Assembly (NCBI RefSeq): GCF_002901445.1
Contig: NZ_PPPD01000002.1
Span: forward strand, 62,001 to 126,000
Source of the DNA: Deinococcus koreensis
Lineage (GTDB): Bacteria > Deinococcota > Deinococci > Deinococcales > Deinococcaceae
Length of the DNA stretch: 64,000 bases
Direction: 5' to 3'
Translations under genes and position numbers: made by a program
Notes under the pieces: generated by a model
Told to the model about the DNA's origin: nothing
What the model saw: only the letters and a program-made list of their open reading frames with translations
Databases searched by the model: none
Shown here: positions 33,360-42,377 of the stretch, piece by piece
How the letters are laid out: each line of letters opens with the position of its first letter
How positions within the stretch are numbered: position 1 is the first letter of the stretch

Positions 33360-35207
33360 TCAGGTGCCGCCTACGCGGTAGACCTGGACGTCGGTCGGCG
33401 CGACCGTGCCACGCAGCGTCGAGCTAGTCTTCTGCATGGTGCTGGGCAGGCGGGACACCGGAGCCGAGAGGGCGCCTTCACACTGGGGAGGCAGGGTCAG
33501 GTCGACCTGTTTGGCGCTGGAGTACGAGGTGTTCAGGATGCCCACGTAACAGGCCCCCTGATACTCCCAGTAGGCGTAGTTCAGTTCCCGGTCCGCCGTG
33601 GCCCGGCGCGTCAGCCTGCCGGCCAGAATGGGGCCCCTGAGAGTGATGAGCACGTCGTCCTTGAGGGCCACCAGCTCGTTCCACAGTTCCTTCTGATCGA
33701 AAAGTTCCTGGGAATAGACGAAACCCACGATGCCCTTGGCGCCGGCGAAGAGCTGCCCGTACACCATGTTGCGCAGTTCGGCCCGGGTGGGGTAGCGGGT
33801 GCCGTCGCGCTCCCAGCGGAAGGTTTGCGAGTTGATGATCATCGCCTTGCCCGCCTGCTCCGCCGCCACGACGTAATCGCGGCTGACGTTATAGGACTCG
33901 GTCAGCGGATTGCCGCCGTAGTCGTAGGCATAGTCGCCCGGCGGGTCGATCGGGTACATCTGCAGCCCGCTGGTGTCGCTGGCGGTGAGCCACTGGCCCT
34001 TCTGGGCACGGCGCGCCGTGTAGTACCCGGTCAGTGTCGAGAAGGTGAGATGCGACGGGTCTTTGGCCTTGGCCGCGCTATTCAGCTGCCGCAGGCTGTC
34101 CGGGCTCAGGCGGCCATCGTCGGAGTCGTCGTAGAGCGACCAGCCCAGCACGGCAGGCTTGAACCTGTACTGCTCAATGCTCTGCTGGAGGTAGGGCACG
34201 CTCTCCAGACCCCGGTTGCCCGAAAGGCTCGGGAATCCGACCAGCATCTTCACCTTGAGGCGGTTGGCCTCGTCCAGCAGGGTGCCAAATTCATTGGTTG
34301 AGATGTCCTCGGCGAGCATGGTGTTGAAGCCGCTGCCCCCGATGTTCCTCAGGCCGGTCAGGCGCTCGGCGAAGGGCTGACGCCAGTTGACGCCGTAAAA
34401 GCCGAAGGGGAAGAACCTCTGCCCGTCCACCACGATGGTGCCGGTGCTGTCCACGTAACTGCCCGTCTGTGGCCCGCTGGGCGGTGGGGTGGGCTGGGGG
34501 ACTGGAGCAGGTGGTGGAGGCGGGGCCGGGATGGGCGCGGGAGCAGGCTGAGGTGCTGGCGTCCCACTACACCACACCTTCGCGTCGGCCCAGTCGGCGT
34601 GGTCGTAGCGGACGCCGTCCGATCCGTCCTCCACCACCAGCCGCAGGGAGGTCGCGCCCGCCGGGATCGCCACGTCCACGGTCTGAGTCCGGCTCTTCCC
34701 GCTCATGACGCCGGAGCTGAACAGCCGCGTGCTTCCCGCGAACACCGAGAACGCCACGGTGCTCACGCCACGGCCGTCGAACCTGCCGCCAGCCCGCACG
34801 CTGTCGTCCACCCCGACGCTGGCCTTGAAGCGAGCACACCGGCCGTCCAGAGCGAAGGTCAGGTCACTGCGGGCATGGACACCCAACCCTTTGACAAATT
34901 TCCCCCCGGCCAGGCTCAGGGGCTCACCGTCCCCAACAGCCTCATCCCCATTCGACATGTCGCGCTCGGCCGGCCCCCAGCCGTTCGCCGCGGCCGTCGC
35001 CGCGTCCAGCTGGTCGCTCAGAAAGCCGGTTCTGAGCACCGCCGACGGCCCACCACCCGCCGGAGCCGACTCCGGGGTGAGTCTGCCCGGAGCGCTGTTG
35101 CAGGCGACCAGGCCCATCGCCAGGGCCAGGCCGAGGGCCCCCCGGCTGTACTGGCCTGTCGGGCGACTGACCGGCCGGATCGTCTGGCGTTGAGTGACGT
35201 CATGCAT
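33360..35207 (-). CDS. NPCBM lipoprotein with TIM-barrel glycosidase-like domain
   Basis: 615 residues; ATG at 35207 after GGAGG. Lipobox LVAC near residue 30. An NPCBM module covers about 55-215 (GFLSDQLDAATAAANGWGP, GLGVHARSDL). A Pro-rich linker (about 215-245) leads to a likely TIM-barrel (about 255-540) starting FFPFGFYGVNWRQPF and containing VLGWSLYDDSDDG, where glycosidases of clans with similar barrels carry an acidic catalytic pair, and a final beta domain. It looks like a surface glycoside hydrolase of uncertain family. Its leader sequence CATGCATACC (plus-strand reading) is shared with the next gene, a sign of shared origin. Confidence 0.76.
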   Translation of the reverse strand: MHDVTQRQTIRPVSRPTGQYSRGALGLALAMGLVACNSAPGRLTPESAPAGGGPSAVLRTGFLSDQLDAATAAANGWGPAERDMSNGDEAVGDGEPLSLAGGKFVKGLGVHARSDLTFALDGRCARFKASVGVDDSVRAGGRFDGRGVSTVAFSVFAGSTRLFSSGVMSGKSRTQTVDVAIPAGATSLRLVVEDGSDGVRYDHADWADAKVWCSGTPAPQPAPAPIPAPPPPPAPVPQPTPPPSGPQTGSYVDSTGTIVVDGQRFFPFGFYGVNWRQPFAERLTGLRNIGGSGFNTMLAEDISTNEFGTLLDEANRLKVKMLVGFPSLSGNRGLESVPYLQQSIEQYRFKPAVLGWSLYDDSDDGRLSPDSLRQLNSAAKAKDPSHLTFSTLTGYYTARRAQKGQWLTASDTSGLQMYPIDPPGDYAYDYGGNPLTESYNVSRDYVVAAEQAGKAMIINSQTFRWERDGTRYPTRAELRNMVYGQLFAGAKGIVGFVYSQELFDQKELWNELVALKDDVLITLRGPILAGRLTRRATADRELNYAYWEYQGACYVGILNTSYSSAKQVDLTLPPQCEGALSAPVSRLPSTMQKTSSTLRGTVAPTDVQVYRVGGT

Positions 35208-35518
35208 ACCAACCTCCACTGCTCGGAAACGGGGAGATCCTGTCGACACGACTGGCTCGTGCTCCCGGGAAGAAGAGCGATTCGGTCTGAACCGCTGCAT
35301 GGCACCGTAACAACGGCAGGACGAGGGCGCCGGAAATACTGCTCATCCATTTGCCTGGGCAGACGGCATCGGCGGCCGGATGTAGAGGGCCAGAGCTGAA
35401 ACCATGCGGGCCGGGTCTTGCCCGAATCCCGGAGTGCCGGAGGGCATGAGGGCGCCACTCCTGCCCAGGCCTTCACAGAGGCGAATCGCCAGGCGACCGC
35501 CTCCATGTCTGCCGGCTC
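35208..35518. other. Spacer between lipoprotein genes, no gene seen
   Basis: 311 bases separate two lipoprotein genes on the same strand. Small open frames lack ribosome sites. A promoter for the downstream minus-strand gene probably lies here, but no strong -35/-10 pair stands out. Confidence 0.4.
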
Positions 35519-38002
35519 TCAGTTCAGCGTGACCCGGGTGCCCAGCCGGAAGAGACCGCTGCCGGTTTCCCAGGCCTGATTGCGGGAGGGGTCGTCCGCG
35601 TTCGCGGGCCGGATGGCATAGCGCGCGTCGCTGGCCAGGGTGGTGGCCGCGTCGGGCAGGCCGAGCAGGACGTCGTAGGTGCCTGGAGTGGCCTGCGCGG
35701 GGATGGCGACGGGCAGGGCGACCGTGGTGCTGCTGCCGGGCAGCCAGCGGCGCGGATCGACGCCGGAGACGGCGGTGTCCACCAGCTGCCCGGTGGTGGT
35801 GTGGCGCAGCACCACCCGAACCGTGCGGGGGTTGAACAGCCGCGACCATCCGTCGTTGCTCACGGTCACCTGCAGGGGCAGGACACTGCCGCGCGCCGCG
35901 CTGGCCGGGTGCGTGGCCGCCGTCAGGCGGAAGCGGTAGCCAATGGAGCGCGACACCTCGTCGTAGCACCCTCTGGCCTTCCAGCCGTCGATGAAGTTCT
36001 TCCAGAAGTAGAAATTCAGGTAGGTCAGGGCGTATTCGCGCCCTTCGCGCAGGATGTCGGGGCAGTCCATCCTCGCCTCATTGCCTCCGACATCGCAGGT
36101 TTCCGCGCCGAAGGGAGTCACCCTCGACAACGCCTTGGTGTACTCGCGAAGGGGATCATTCAGACCGCCGTACGTCCCGGCGTCCCCGTTGTTGGCCAGG
36201 AAGCAGTCGTTGTAGATGCCGATGCGCGCACGGGTCGTGAAGGTGTCCGCCTCCGTGGGGGGCGAGGGATACCACCGGCGCATATCGTCCGGGTACCGCA
36301 TCTGCAGGAACCGGCCCTCGGGCAGGGCGTCCAGCAGGGCGTCCCGAATGGTCACCTTGTTGGCGTCCGAATCCAGCCCGTTCACCGAGTCGTGCCATTC
36401 GCCCCACGCCCCCACGAAACCGGCCTGCCAGAAGGCGATCACGTCGGCATTGCGGGCGAGGATGGGCTTGATCTGCTGGATATGCTGGAGAACCAGACTG
36501 ACGTTCGCGTCGGGTGCGTTGGCGTAGTCACTGCCAGGAAAGTTGTACGAGAACCGCAGCACCACCTTGAGGCCGGCCGCGCGCGCCCTGCCGAAGCCCT
36601 GATCCAGCTTGGACAGCCAGTCCGCACTCAGGGCCGAGTTCCGGAAATCGTCGAGCCTGATGTAGGTACGCACCAGGCGAAATCCCAGGTCGGCCTGCCC
36701 ACTCAGGGAGCCGGTGGGCTCGGCGGCCAGGTCGGAGCTGTCGCCGTGAAAGCCCCGCTCGGGGTTGGGAAAGTCCTCGCTGGTGCCGGTGAAGGTCGTG
36801 GACACTGCCGGTTCGGGTGTGGGCGTGGGGGTCGGGGTTGGCGTGGGTGCAGGTGCGGGCGCGTCTGACGGAGCCAGTTCCAGCCAGTCCAGATTCACGG
36901 CCGGGGCGGAGCCCACGTACGCCACCCTCACGACTTGCTTCCCGGCGCTGAGCCGCAGGTCGCCCGCCCTGACCACCTGAGGGGTATCGAAACCCCCGGT
37001 GTCCGGCAGGCTCGGCGTCAACACCTTCACCCCGTCGACGCTGATCTCGAGCAGTTCCCCGGTTCGGAGTGTCGCCAGGCGGAAATTCAGACCGTACGTT
37101 CCCGCGCTGTCCACGTTCACGGTGTAGTTCAGCCATTCGCCCGCCCCGGACCAGCCCACACCGTAGCCCTCGGGATTGCCCCGACGGTCAATGTCCACAC
37201 CTTCTGTGGTGCGGTACTGGCCCCCCTGGTTGGCCGCGTCGTTGTCGTGATAGCCGACGCCCTCGCCACCCCTGTCAAAGTCCTCGGCCTGAAGTTTCAG
37301 GGGCGCGGAGACGGCCGGGCTGGCCGGAGCGCCGGCAGCGTCACAGGTGACCTTCGCTTCGGCCCAGTCCGCGTGGTCGAACCAGGGACTCCGGTCTCCC
37401 TCGGCCACGTTCCTGTGCTGATCCACGACCAGTCGCAGCGTCTCATGGCCACGGAGATCCACCTTGATGGCCCTGGTCGCCGTGCTGCCGGTCATGACGC
37501 CGGAGTCGTACAGTTTGGCGGAGTCGCCGTACACTCGGAAGACGACGCTGCCCCGGCCCGTCTGAGCCCGGCTCTCATCGTCGATTCCAATGCTGGCCGA
37601 CAGGGTCGAACAGCGCCCCGCGGTGACGAACACCACGCTGCTGTCAGCATGCACGCCCAGCCCCCTGGCGTAGCGTCTTCCCGACAGCGTGAGGGCGTTG
37701 CCGTCGCCGGCGGCGCCCTCGCCATTGGATCGGTCGCGTTCGACCGGCCCATAACCGTTGCTGGCGCTCTGCCAGGCCTGATCACTGAGAAAGCCGGACA
37801 CCAGCGGAGAGACTTCGGTCGCTGCGGCGGTCAGATCGTTCCAGGGTGCTCTGCCTTCGGCGTAGGGTGTAGCGCTGATCGCAGGCTTCGTAGAGGCTGG
37901 GCTGCCGCAGGCCACCAGGGCCAGGCTCAGACTGAGGGCCGCCAGGCCGTGGACTTGAAGCTTCGGAGGCCGCGCAGGGGACTGGGACGTCGTGACGTTC
38001 AT
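35519..38002 (-). CDS. NPCBM + CBM6/35 lipoprotein with DUF4874/DUF4832 domains
   Basis: 827 residues; ATG at 38002. Lipobox LVAC (about 28-31). Modules in order: NPCBM-type (about 68-220, SGFLSDQAWQSASNGYGPVE), a CBM6/CBM35-type beta sandwich (about 232-380, KLQAEDFDRGGEGVGYHDND through LDWLELAPS), a Pro/Thr linker with alternating PT repeats, then a barrel matching DUF4874 (about 400-570, PNPERGFHGD, VRTYIRLDDFR, FWQAGFVGAWGEWHDS) and DUF4832 (about 570-827). The GAWGEWH segment with its acidic residue suggests a glycosidase-like active site. Two sugar-binding modules point to a polymer at the cell surface. Confidence 0.8.
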   Translation of the reverse strand: MNVTTSQSPARPPKLQVHGLAALSLSLALVACGSPASTKPAISATPYAEGRAPWNDLTAAATEVSPLVSGFLSDQAWQSASNGYGPVERDRSNGEGAAGDGNALTLSGRRYARGLGVHADSSVVFVTAGRCSTLSASIGIDDESRAQTGRGSVVFRVYGDSAKLYDSGVMTGSTATRAIKVDLRGHETLRLVVDQHRNVAEGDRSPWFDHADWAEAKVTCDAAGAPASPAVSAPLKLQAEDFDRGGEGVGYHDNDAANQGGQYRTTEGVDIDRRGNPEGYGVGWSGAGEWLNYTVNVDSAGTYGLNFRLATLRTGELLEISVDGVKVLTPSLPDTGGFDTPQVVRAGDLRLSAGKQVVRVAYVGSAPAVNLDWLELAPSDAPAPAPTPTPTPTPTPEPAVSTTFTGTSEDFPNPERGFHGDSSDLAAEPTGSLSGQADLGFRLVRTYIRLDDFRNSALSADWLSKLDQGFGRARAAGLKVVLRFSYNFPGSDYANAPDANVSLVLQHIQQIKPILARNADVIAFWQAGFVGAWGEWHDSVNGLDSDANKVTIRDALLDALPEGRFLQMRYPDDMRRWYPSPPTEADTFTTRARIGIYNDCFLANNGDAGTYGGLNDPLREYTKALSRVTPFGAETCDVGGNEARMDCPDILREGREYALTYLNFYFWKNFIDGWKARGCYDEVSRSIGYRFRLTAATHPASAARGSVLPLQVTVSNDGWSRLFNPRTVRVVLRHTTTGQLVDTAVSGVDPRRWLPGSSTTVALPVAIPAQATPGTYDVLLGLPDAATTLASDARYAIRPANADDPSRNQAWETGSGLFRLGTRVTLN

Positions 38003-38213
38003 GCATACCTCGGGGGGCCGACGGGCGCAGGACAGATTGGCGGACTGATGAGCTGGAGTGGTTTCACCGAACATACCCACTGTCTTCAAGGGGCCCGGGG
38101 AAAATCACGCTTCCGGGGGGGAAGGTGCGGTCGCAGTTGCGTGGGTCGTTCGGCTGCCGTCACGCCCGGGGCTCAACTGGCGCGCTGTACATGCTGGGTT
38201 CATCAGCCGGGCC

Positions 38214-39983
38214 TCACAGGCAGCCCAGGGTGGGTTCGCCGTTCCAGGTTCGGGCATAGCGGGCGGCCGCCACCCCCAGGAAGGGCTCCACATCAAAGCC
38301 CAGGGGCTGCTGTGCGCTGACCTTCTGCCGGGCGCGGGCCACGATGTTTCGGGTCTCGTCGGGTAGGCGTACGCCCTGCCCCAGGCTGCCCCACCAGTCC
38401 ATCTGCTCGCTGTAGGCCCAGACGTACTCGTCGGTGGTGTTCAGTCCCTGATACAGGTGGTGCTCGAGCATCAGCCGGCGTTCCGCCGTGTTCCGCAGGT
38501 GGCAGCCCAGCAGGCCATTGACTCCACTGGCGTTGTAGAGCCCCAGCAGTCCGTCGACGAATACGGCGTGCGAGGTCTTCACCTGGGCGTCGTATCTGGC
38601 GCGGTTTTCCGGCGATACCAGAGTCCGCGCCGCGTCTCTTTGCCCTGCGAAGCTGCTGAACTCCTGGGCATTGGGCAGGTAGTAGTAGTACGAGGGCTCA
38701 TTGCCGTCGATCAGCCGGGCCTGGGGGCCGATGACATCGAGCATGCCCTCGATGAAGGAGGCCAGCAGGCCCCACTCGACCTGTTCCAGGCCGCCGCGCT
38801 GATCTGCCTGCTTTTTCAGGTATGTCATGCCGAACAAGGTGAGCATCTGCACGTCGGGCATCTCCGCCTGGATGGTGCTCAGGAAGGCGGCGCCGCGCTG
38901 GCGCACCTTGGCCTGCACAGCGGCGAAGTCCTGATCCGGATAGAGGCTGCGGGAGTACGACCAGGGACTGGTGCCGTAGGGCTCGGGGTCGAAGAAAAAC
39001 CCTTTGAAGTGGCCGGCCTTCGCGGTTCGGGCAAAGTTGCGGGCGTTGGCCTGGGTGGCGGCCCAGTCCTGATCGCTGAACCAGCTCCAGTTCGCCTCAC
39101 GGGCCGCCCAGATGGAGATGAAGTTGTGTCTCAGCGAGGCGAAGCGGGTGGCGGCGAGGTCGGCGCGGTCTTGAACATAGGCGCTGTCGGGGTAGGCGGT
39201 TTTGTTGAAGATGGTCTTGCCGGCATTCAGGTTGACGACCAGACCGTCGAAGGGCTGCTGCTCCATGGTGGCGATGTTGGCGCGCACGAAGTCCGGGGTA
39301 GGCGCGTCCCAGCCCAACTGGATCAGTTTCTTGCCTGAACCGGCTGGAGGGCTGGGCGGCTGAGCGCCCTCGCCGCACTCGACGCGGGCGTCGGCCCAGT
39401 CGGCGTGGTCGTAGCCGATGCCGTCGCCGGCGTCGCCCACGAGCAGGTGCAGCGTCCGGGCGCCCGCCGGCAGCGTGACATCGACGGTTCGGGTACTGCT
39501 CCTGGCAGTCATGATGCCCGAATCGAAGAGCTTGTGGCCGTCGGCGAAGACCTGAAACACCACACTGCTCACCCCACGAGCGTCGTACTTGCCCCCTGCC
39601 CGGACGCTGTCATCCACACCGACCCTGGCCGTCAGGCGGGTGCAGTTGCCGCCCATGGCGAAGCCCAGGTCGCTGTTGGCGTGTGTGCCCAGGCCCTTCT
39701 CGAAGCTGACCCCCGCCAGGCTGAGCCGCTCACCATCTCCACCCGGATCGTCCCCATTCGAGCGGTCGAGTTCCAGCGGCCCCCAGCCGTTCACCGTGGT
39801 GGTCGCCGCGCTCAGCTGGTCACTCAGGAAGCCGCTGCTCAGCTCTGACCTTTCTACATTCAGCGCTTTGGGCGCCGCCGGCGAGGACGCACAGGCCGCC
39901 AGGAGCAGGGCGAGGAAGGGGCCGGATCCTCCCCGCGAGAGCCGGGAGATCGAGTGGCGGTCGGTTCTGCGATCCTGGTTCAT
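38214..39983 (-). CDS. NPCBM lipoprotein with uncharacterised barrel-like domain
   Basis: 589 residues; ATG at 39983 after GAGG. Lipobox LAAC (about 27-31). An NPCBM module covers about 48-205 (GFLSDQLSAATTTVNGWGPLELDRS, GLGTHANSDL). The remaining about 375 residues begin KKLIQLGWDAPTPDFVRANI and include GFFFDPEPYGTSPWSY, LIDGNEPSYYY and AYSEQMDWWGS, which alternate strands and helices like a TIM barrel with acidic residues at strand ends. I do not recognise the family. It probably acts on the same or a related polysaccharide as its neighbours. Confidence 0.74.
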   Translation of the reverse strand: MNQDRRTDRHSISRLSRGGSGPFLALLLAACASSPAAPKALNVERSELSSGFLSDQLSAATTTVNGWGPLELDRSNGDDPGGDGERLSLAGVSFEKGLGTHANSDLGFAMGGNCTRLTARVGVDDSVRAGGKYDARGVSSVVFQVFADGHKLFDSGIMTARSSTRTVDVTLPAGARTLHLLVGDAGDGIGYDHADWADARVECGEGAQPPSPPAGSGKKLIQLGWDAPTPDFVRANIATMEQQPFDGLVVNLNAGKTIFNKTAYPDSAYVQDRADLAATRFASLRHNFISIWAAREANWSWFSDQDWAATQANARNFARTAKAGHFKGFFFDPEPYGTSPWSYSRSLYPDQDFAAVQAKVRQRGAAFLSTIQAEMPDVQMLTLFGMTYLKKQADQRGGLEQVEWGLLASFIEGMLDVIGPQARLIDGNEPSYYYYLPNAQEFSSFAGQRDAARTLVSPENRARYDAQVKTSHAVFVDGLLGLYNASGVNGLLGCHLRNTAERRLMLEHHLYQGLNTTDEYVWAYSEQMDWWGSLGQGVRLPDETRNIVARARQKVSAQQPLGFDVEPFLGVAAARYARTWNGEPTLGCL

Positions 39984-40056
39984 GATCGACCTCGGTGGGC
40001 GGGTGCCATGCCACTGAAACAGAACTCCGGCTGCCTGGAGCGGCTGGAGTCTCAGA

Positions 40057-42075
40057 TCAGGGTTGAACGTCGAGCGTCTGGCCGAGCGCGTTGAATCCGC
40101 TGCCCGCTTCCCAGACGTTCTCGTTGGCGAGGCGGATCGCGTACTCCGGACGGCTGTGCAGACTGGGCATGGGATCGGGAAGCGCCAGCAATACGTCGTA
40201 CTGACCGGGCGCGAGACCGGCGGGCAGGGTAGTGCTGAGCGTCAACACCCTGGTCGTCCCGGGTGCAGGCAGGAACAGCCTCGTGTCCTGGGGTGGGTTG
40301 ACCACCAGCCGGGTGGGCTGGCCGCCACCTTTCGGGCGCAGGATCAGCTCGATGGCCCGGGGATTGTAGATGCCCCCGAAACCGTCGTTGGTCATGGTGA
40401 GCTGTACCGCGAGCCCTGCGCCGGCCCGGGCGCTCAGCGGCACCCTGGACTCCAGCAGGCGGTAGCGGTAGCCCGTGCGCCGCTTGACTTCGGGGAGGCA
40501 GTCGCCCTGCACCCGGTTCACCGGGAACTGGTTGGTGGCGTCGGGCCGGGTGATGGCCATCTCCTCGATCAGCTCTGGACAGGGCACTTCCTTCCACACT
40601 GCATATGCGAAATCGAAGCAGCCGGTGTCCATCATCTCAGCCTGCGGAACGTAGAGCCCCTCCTGCTGCAGATAGCCCCGGTCGGCCAGCCTTATCCTTC
40701 GAACCTCCGGATGGTAATCGGCCATATAGCACTCGTTGTGGAAGCCGACCCGTGACCGGGCCGAGCCCGTGAAGGCTTCTTGCTGGGTCAGTGGCGTCTT
40801 GTCGAAGAGCTGGTACTTGAGCCCCGGATACCGCACGACAACGGCCCTGGACTTCGGCACCACGTCCAGCAACTTGTCCATGATCATGCGGGTATTGCCA
40901 TTGACCTCGTCGTTCGGGCCCAGCAGATCGTTGGTCGACTTATGCCATTCTCCCCAGGGGCCGATGAATCCAGCGAACATGAAGGCGGTCACGTCCGTGT
41001 TCGCGGCCAGTACCGGCCTGAGCTGCTCGATGTGGGCGAGCACCCGATCCCTGGGGGCATCGGAGGCCTGCCGCTCATCCAGTGGCCAGCTGTAGGCGAA
41101 GTAGGGAATGGCCTTCAGACCGAGCTGCCGAACCACATCCATGTCACTGGAGATGCGGTCGAGGAAGCTCTGTGGAAGTGGCGCGCCCTTCCATTCACCG
41201 AGGATATAGACGAAGCGAATCAGGCTTGAGGGCAACGAGACGGATTCCCGCTGGATGTAGTCCCGAACCCCAGACACGGTCAGGGGAGGATTGTTCTCCG
41301 GCAGCCCGTCGTTCGCCCCGCCCGGCTGATAGCTGATGATGTCGCCGCGCTCCGGATTCCGGAAGTTTTCCAGGCTCTGGCTGTAGCTTACCGTGTTGAC
41401 CGGGCCAGGCGCGGGCGTGGGGGGTGGGGTGGGCGCCGTACACTCCACGCGGGCGTCGGCCCAGTCGGCGTGGTCGTAGCCGATATGGTCACCGCCATCG
41501 GTCACCACCAGTTTCAGGCTCTGGCGCCCGGTCAGGTTGACCTGCACGTCGCGGGTCGGGCTCTTGGCCGTCAGTACACCTGAATCAAAGAGTTTTTCGC
41601 CGTCTGCGAAGACCTGGAAGGCGACCGTGCCGCCAAATGGGCGCACGACGTCGTCGAGGCCCACGCTGGCCCGGAAGGTGGTGCAGGCGCCGCCCAGGGG
41701 AAAAGTCAGGCTGCTGGAGGCATGGACGCCCAGCCCCTTGCTGAACTCGACTCCCGAGAGCCGCAGGGGCTGACCATCGCCGGGAACCTGCTCACCGTTT
41801 TCCCGGTCACGCTCGACGGGGCCCCAGCCGTTGGTCACGTCGGTTGCCAGGTTCAGCTGGTCGCTGAGGTATCCCCCCTGCAGGTCTGTAGAGGTCGCCA
41901 CAAGCGAAATGGATCCTTTCCCGGTGACCGTGGGCGCCCTGGGACTTCCTCCCGAGCCACAGGCAGCCAGCAAGAGGGTCAGCGTCAGGCCCGTTCCACT
42001 TCGGCGGATGAACCCAACAGAGTTCCTGACAAGCTGCGTGACGACCGGGGAACGGAAACGATTGATCTCCTTCAT
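40057..42075 (-). CDS. NPCBM lipoprotein with DUF4874/DUF4832 domains
   Basis: 672 residues; ATG at 42075 after GGAGTG. Lipobox LAAC (about 38-42). NPCBM module at about 70-215 (GGYLSDQLNLATDVTNGWGP, GLGVHASSSL), short Pro/Thr linker, then the DUF4874 barrel (about 232-440, FRNPERGDIISYQP, VRFVYILGEW-like strand, FMFAGFIGPWGEWHKS) and DUF4832 (about 440-672). It shares catalytic-region layout with the 35519-38002 product but lacks the CBM6/35 module. It is the first gene of the five on this strand and may carry the cluster's promoter. Confidence 0.8.
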   Translation of the reverse strand: MKEINRFRSPVVTQLVRNSVGFIRRSGTGLTLTLLLAACGSGGSPRAPTVTGKGSISLVATSTDLQGGYLSDQLNLATDVTNGWGPVERDRENGEQVPGDGQPLRLSGVEFSKGLGVHASSSLTFPLGGACTTFRASVGLDDVVRPFGGTVAFQVFADGEKLFDSGVLTAKSPTRDVQVNLTGRQSLKLVVTDGGDHIGYDHADWADARVECTAPTPPPTPAPGPVNTVSYSQSLENFRNPERGDIISYQPGGANDGLPENNPPLTVSGVRDYIQRESVSLPSSLIRFVYILGEWKGAPLPQSFLDRISSDMDVVRQLGLKAIPYFAYSWPLDERQASDAPRDRVLAHIEQLRPVLAANTDVTAFMFAGFIGPWGEWHKSTNDLLGPNDEVNGNTRMIMDKLLDVVPKSRAVVVRYPGLKYQLFDKTPLTQQEAFTGSARSRVGFHNECYMADYHPEVRRIRLADRGYLQQEGLYVPQAEMMDTGCFDFAYAVWKEVPCPELIEEMAITRPDATNQFPVNRVQGDCLPEVKRRTGYRYRLLESRVPLSARAGAGLAVQLTMTNDGFGGIYNPRAIELILRPKGGGQPTRLVVNPPQDTRLFLPAPGTTRVLTLSTTLPAGLAPGQYDVLLALPDPMPSLHSRPEYAIRLANENVWEAGSGFNALGQTLDVQP

Positions 42076-42377
42076 TCGGCACTCCATAGGTCGAAGACGG
42101 GTGAATCGAGAGATTCCCCTGGTCGATCACGATTCTCCTGAACCGCTTTGTGACACTGTGACCTTTTCTCATGGCTACCCCGTGAGGAAGCTCACATACG
42201 CGTGAGCGCGACTTCAGGCGGGCAGCTCTTCATCTGACCCCCGGATTCCTGATACCAAGGTCAATACCGCTCACCACTCCCCACCCGCCCTTCGTCGGCG
42301 TCCCAGCGAACGTTCAGCTGACATACAGCGCCTACTATCGCGGTGTTGTTCTCCGGTGCCGTCTGGCACCGCGTCTC
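42076..42377. other. Divergent promoter region of lipoprotein cluster and MFS genes
   Basis: 302 bases between divergent genes. It contains a tandem GTGAC motif (GTGACACTGTGACC around 42150-42163) that could be an operator on the lipoprotein side, and a TACTAT box at 42333-42338, 39 bases before the MFS start, that could be a -10. Neither is certain. Confidence 0.4.

Noticed and set aside
36790..36860. GT-rich tandem repeat resembling a microsatellite
   Set aside because: It encodes the alternating Pro-Thr linker of the DUF4874 lipoprotein, so the repeat is explained by the protein.
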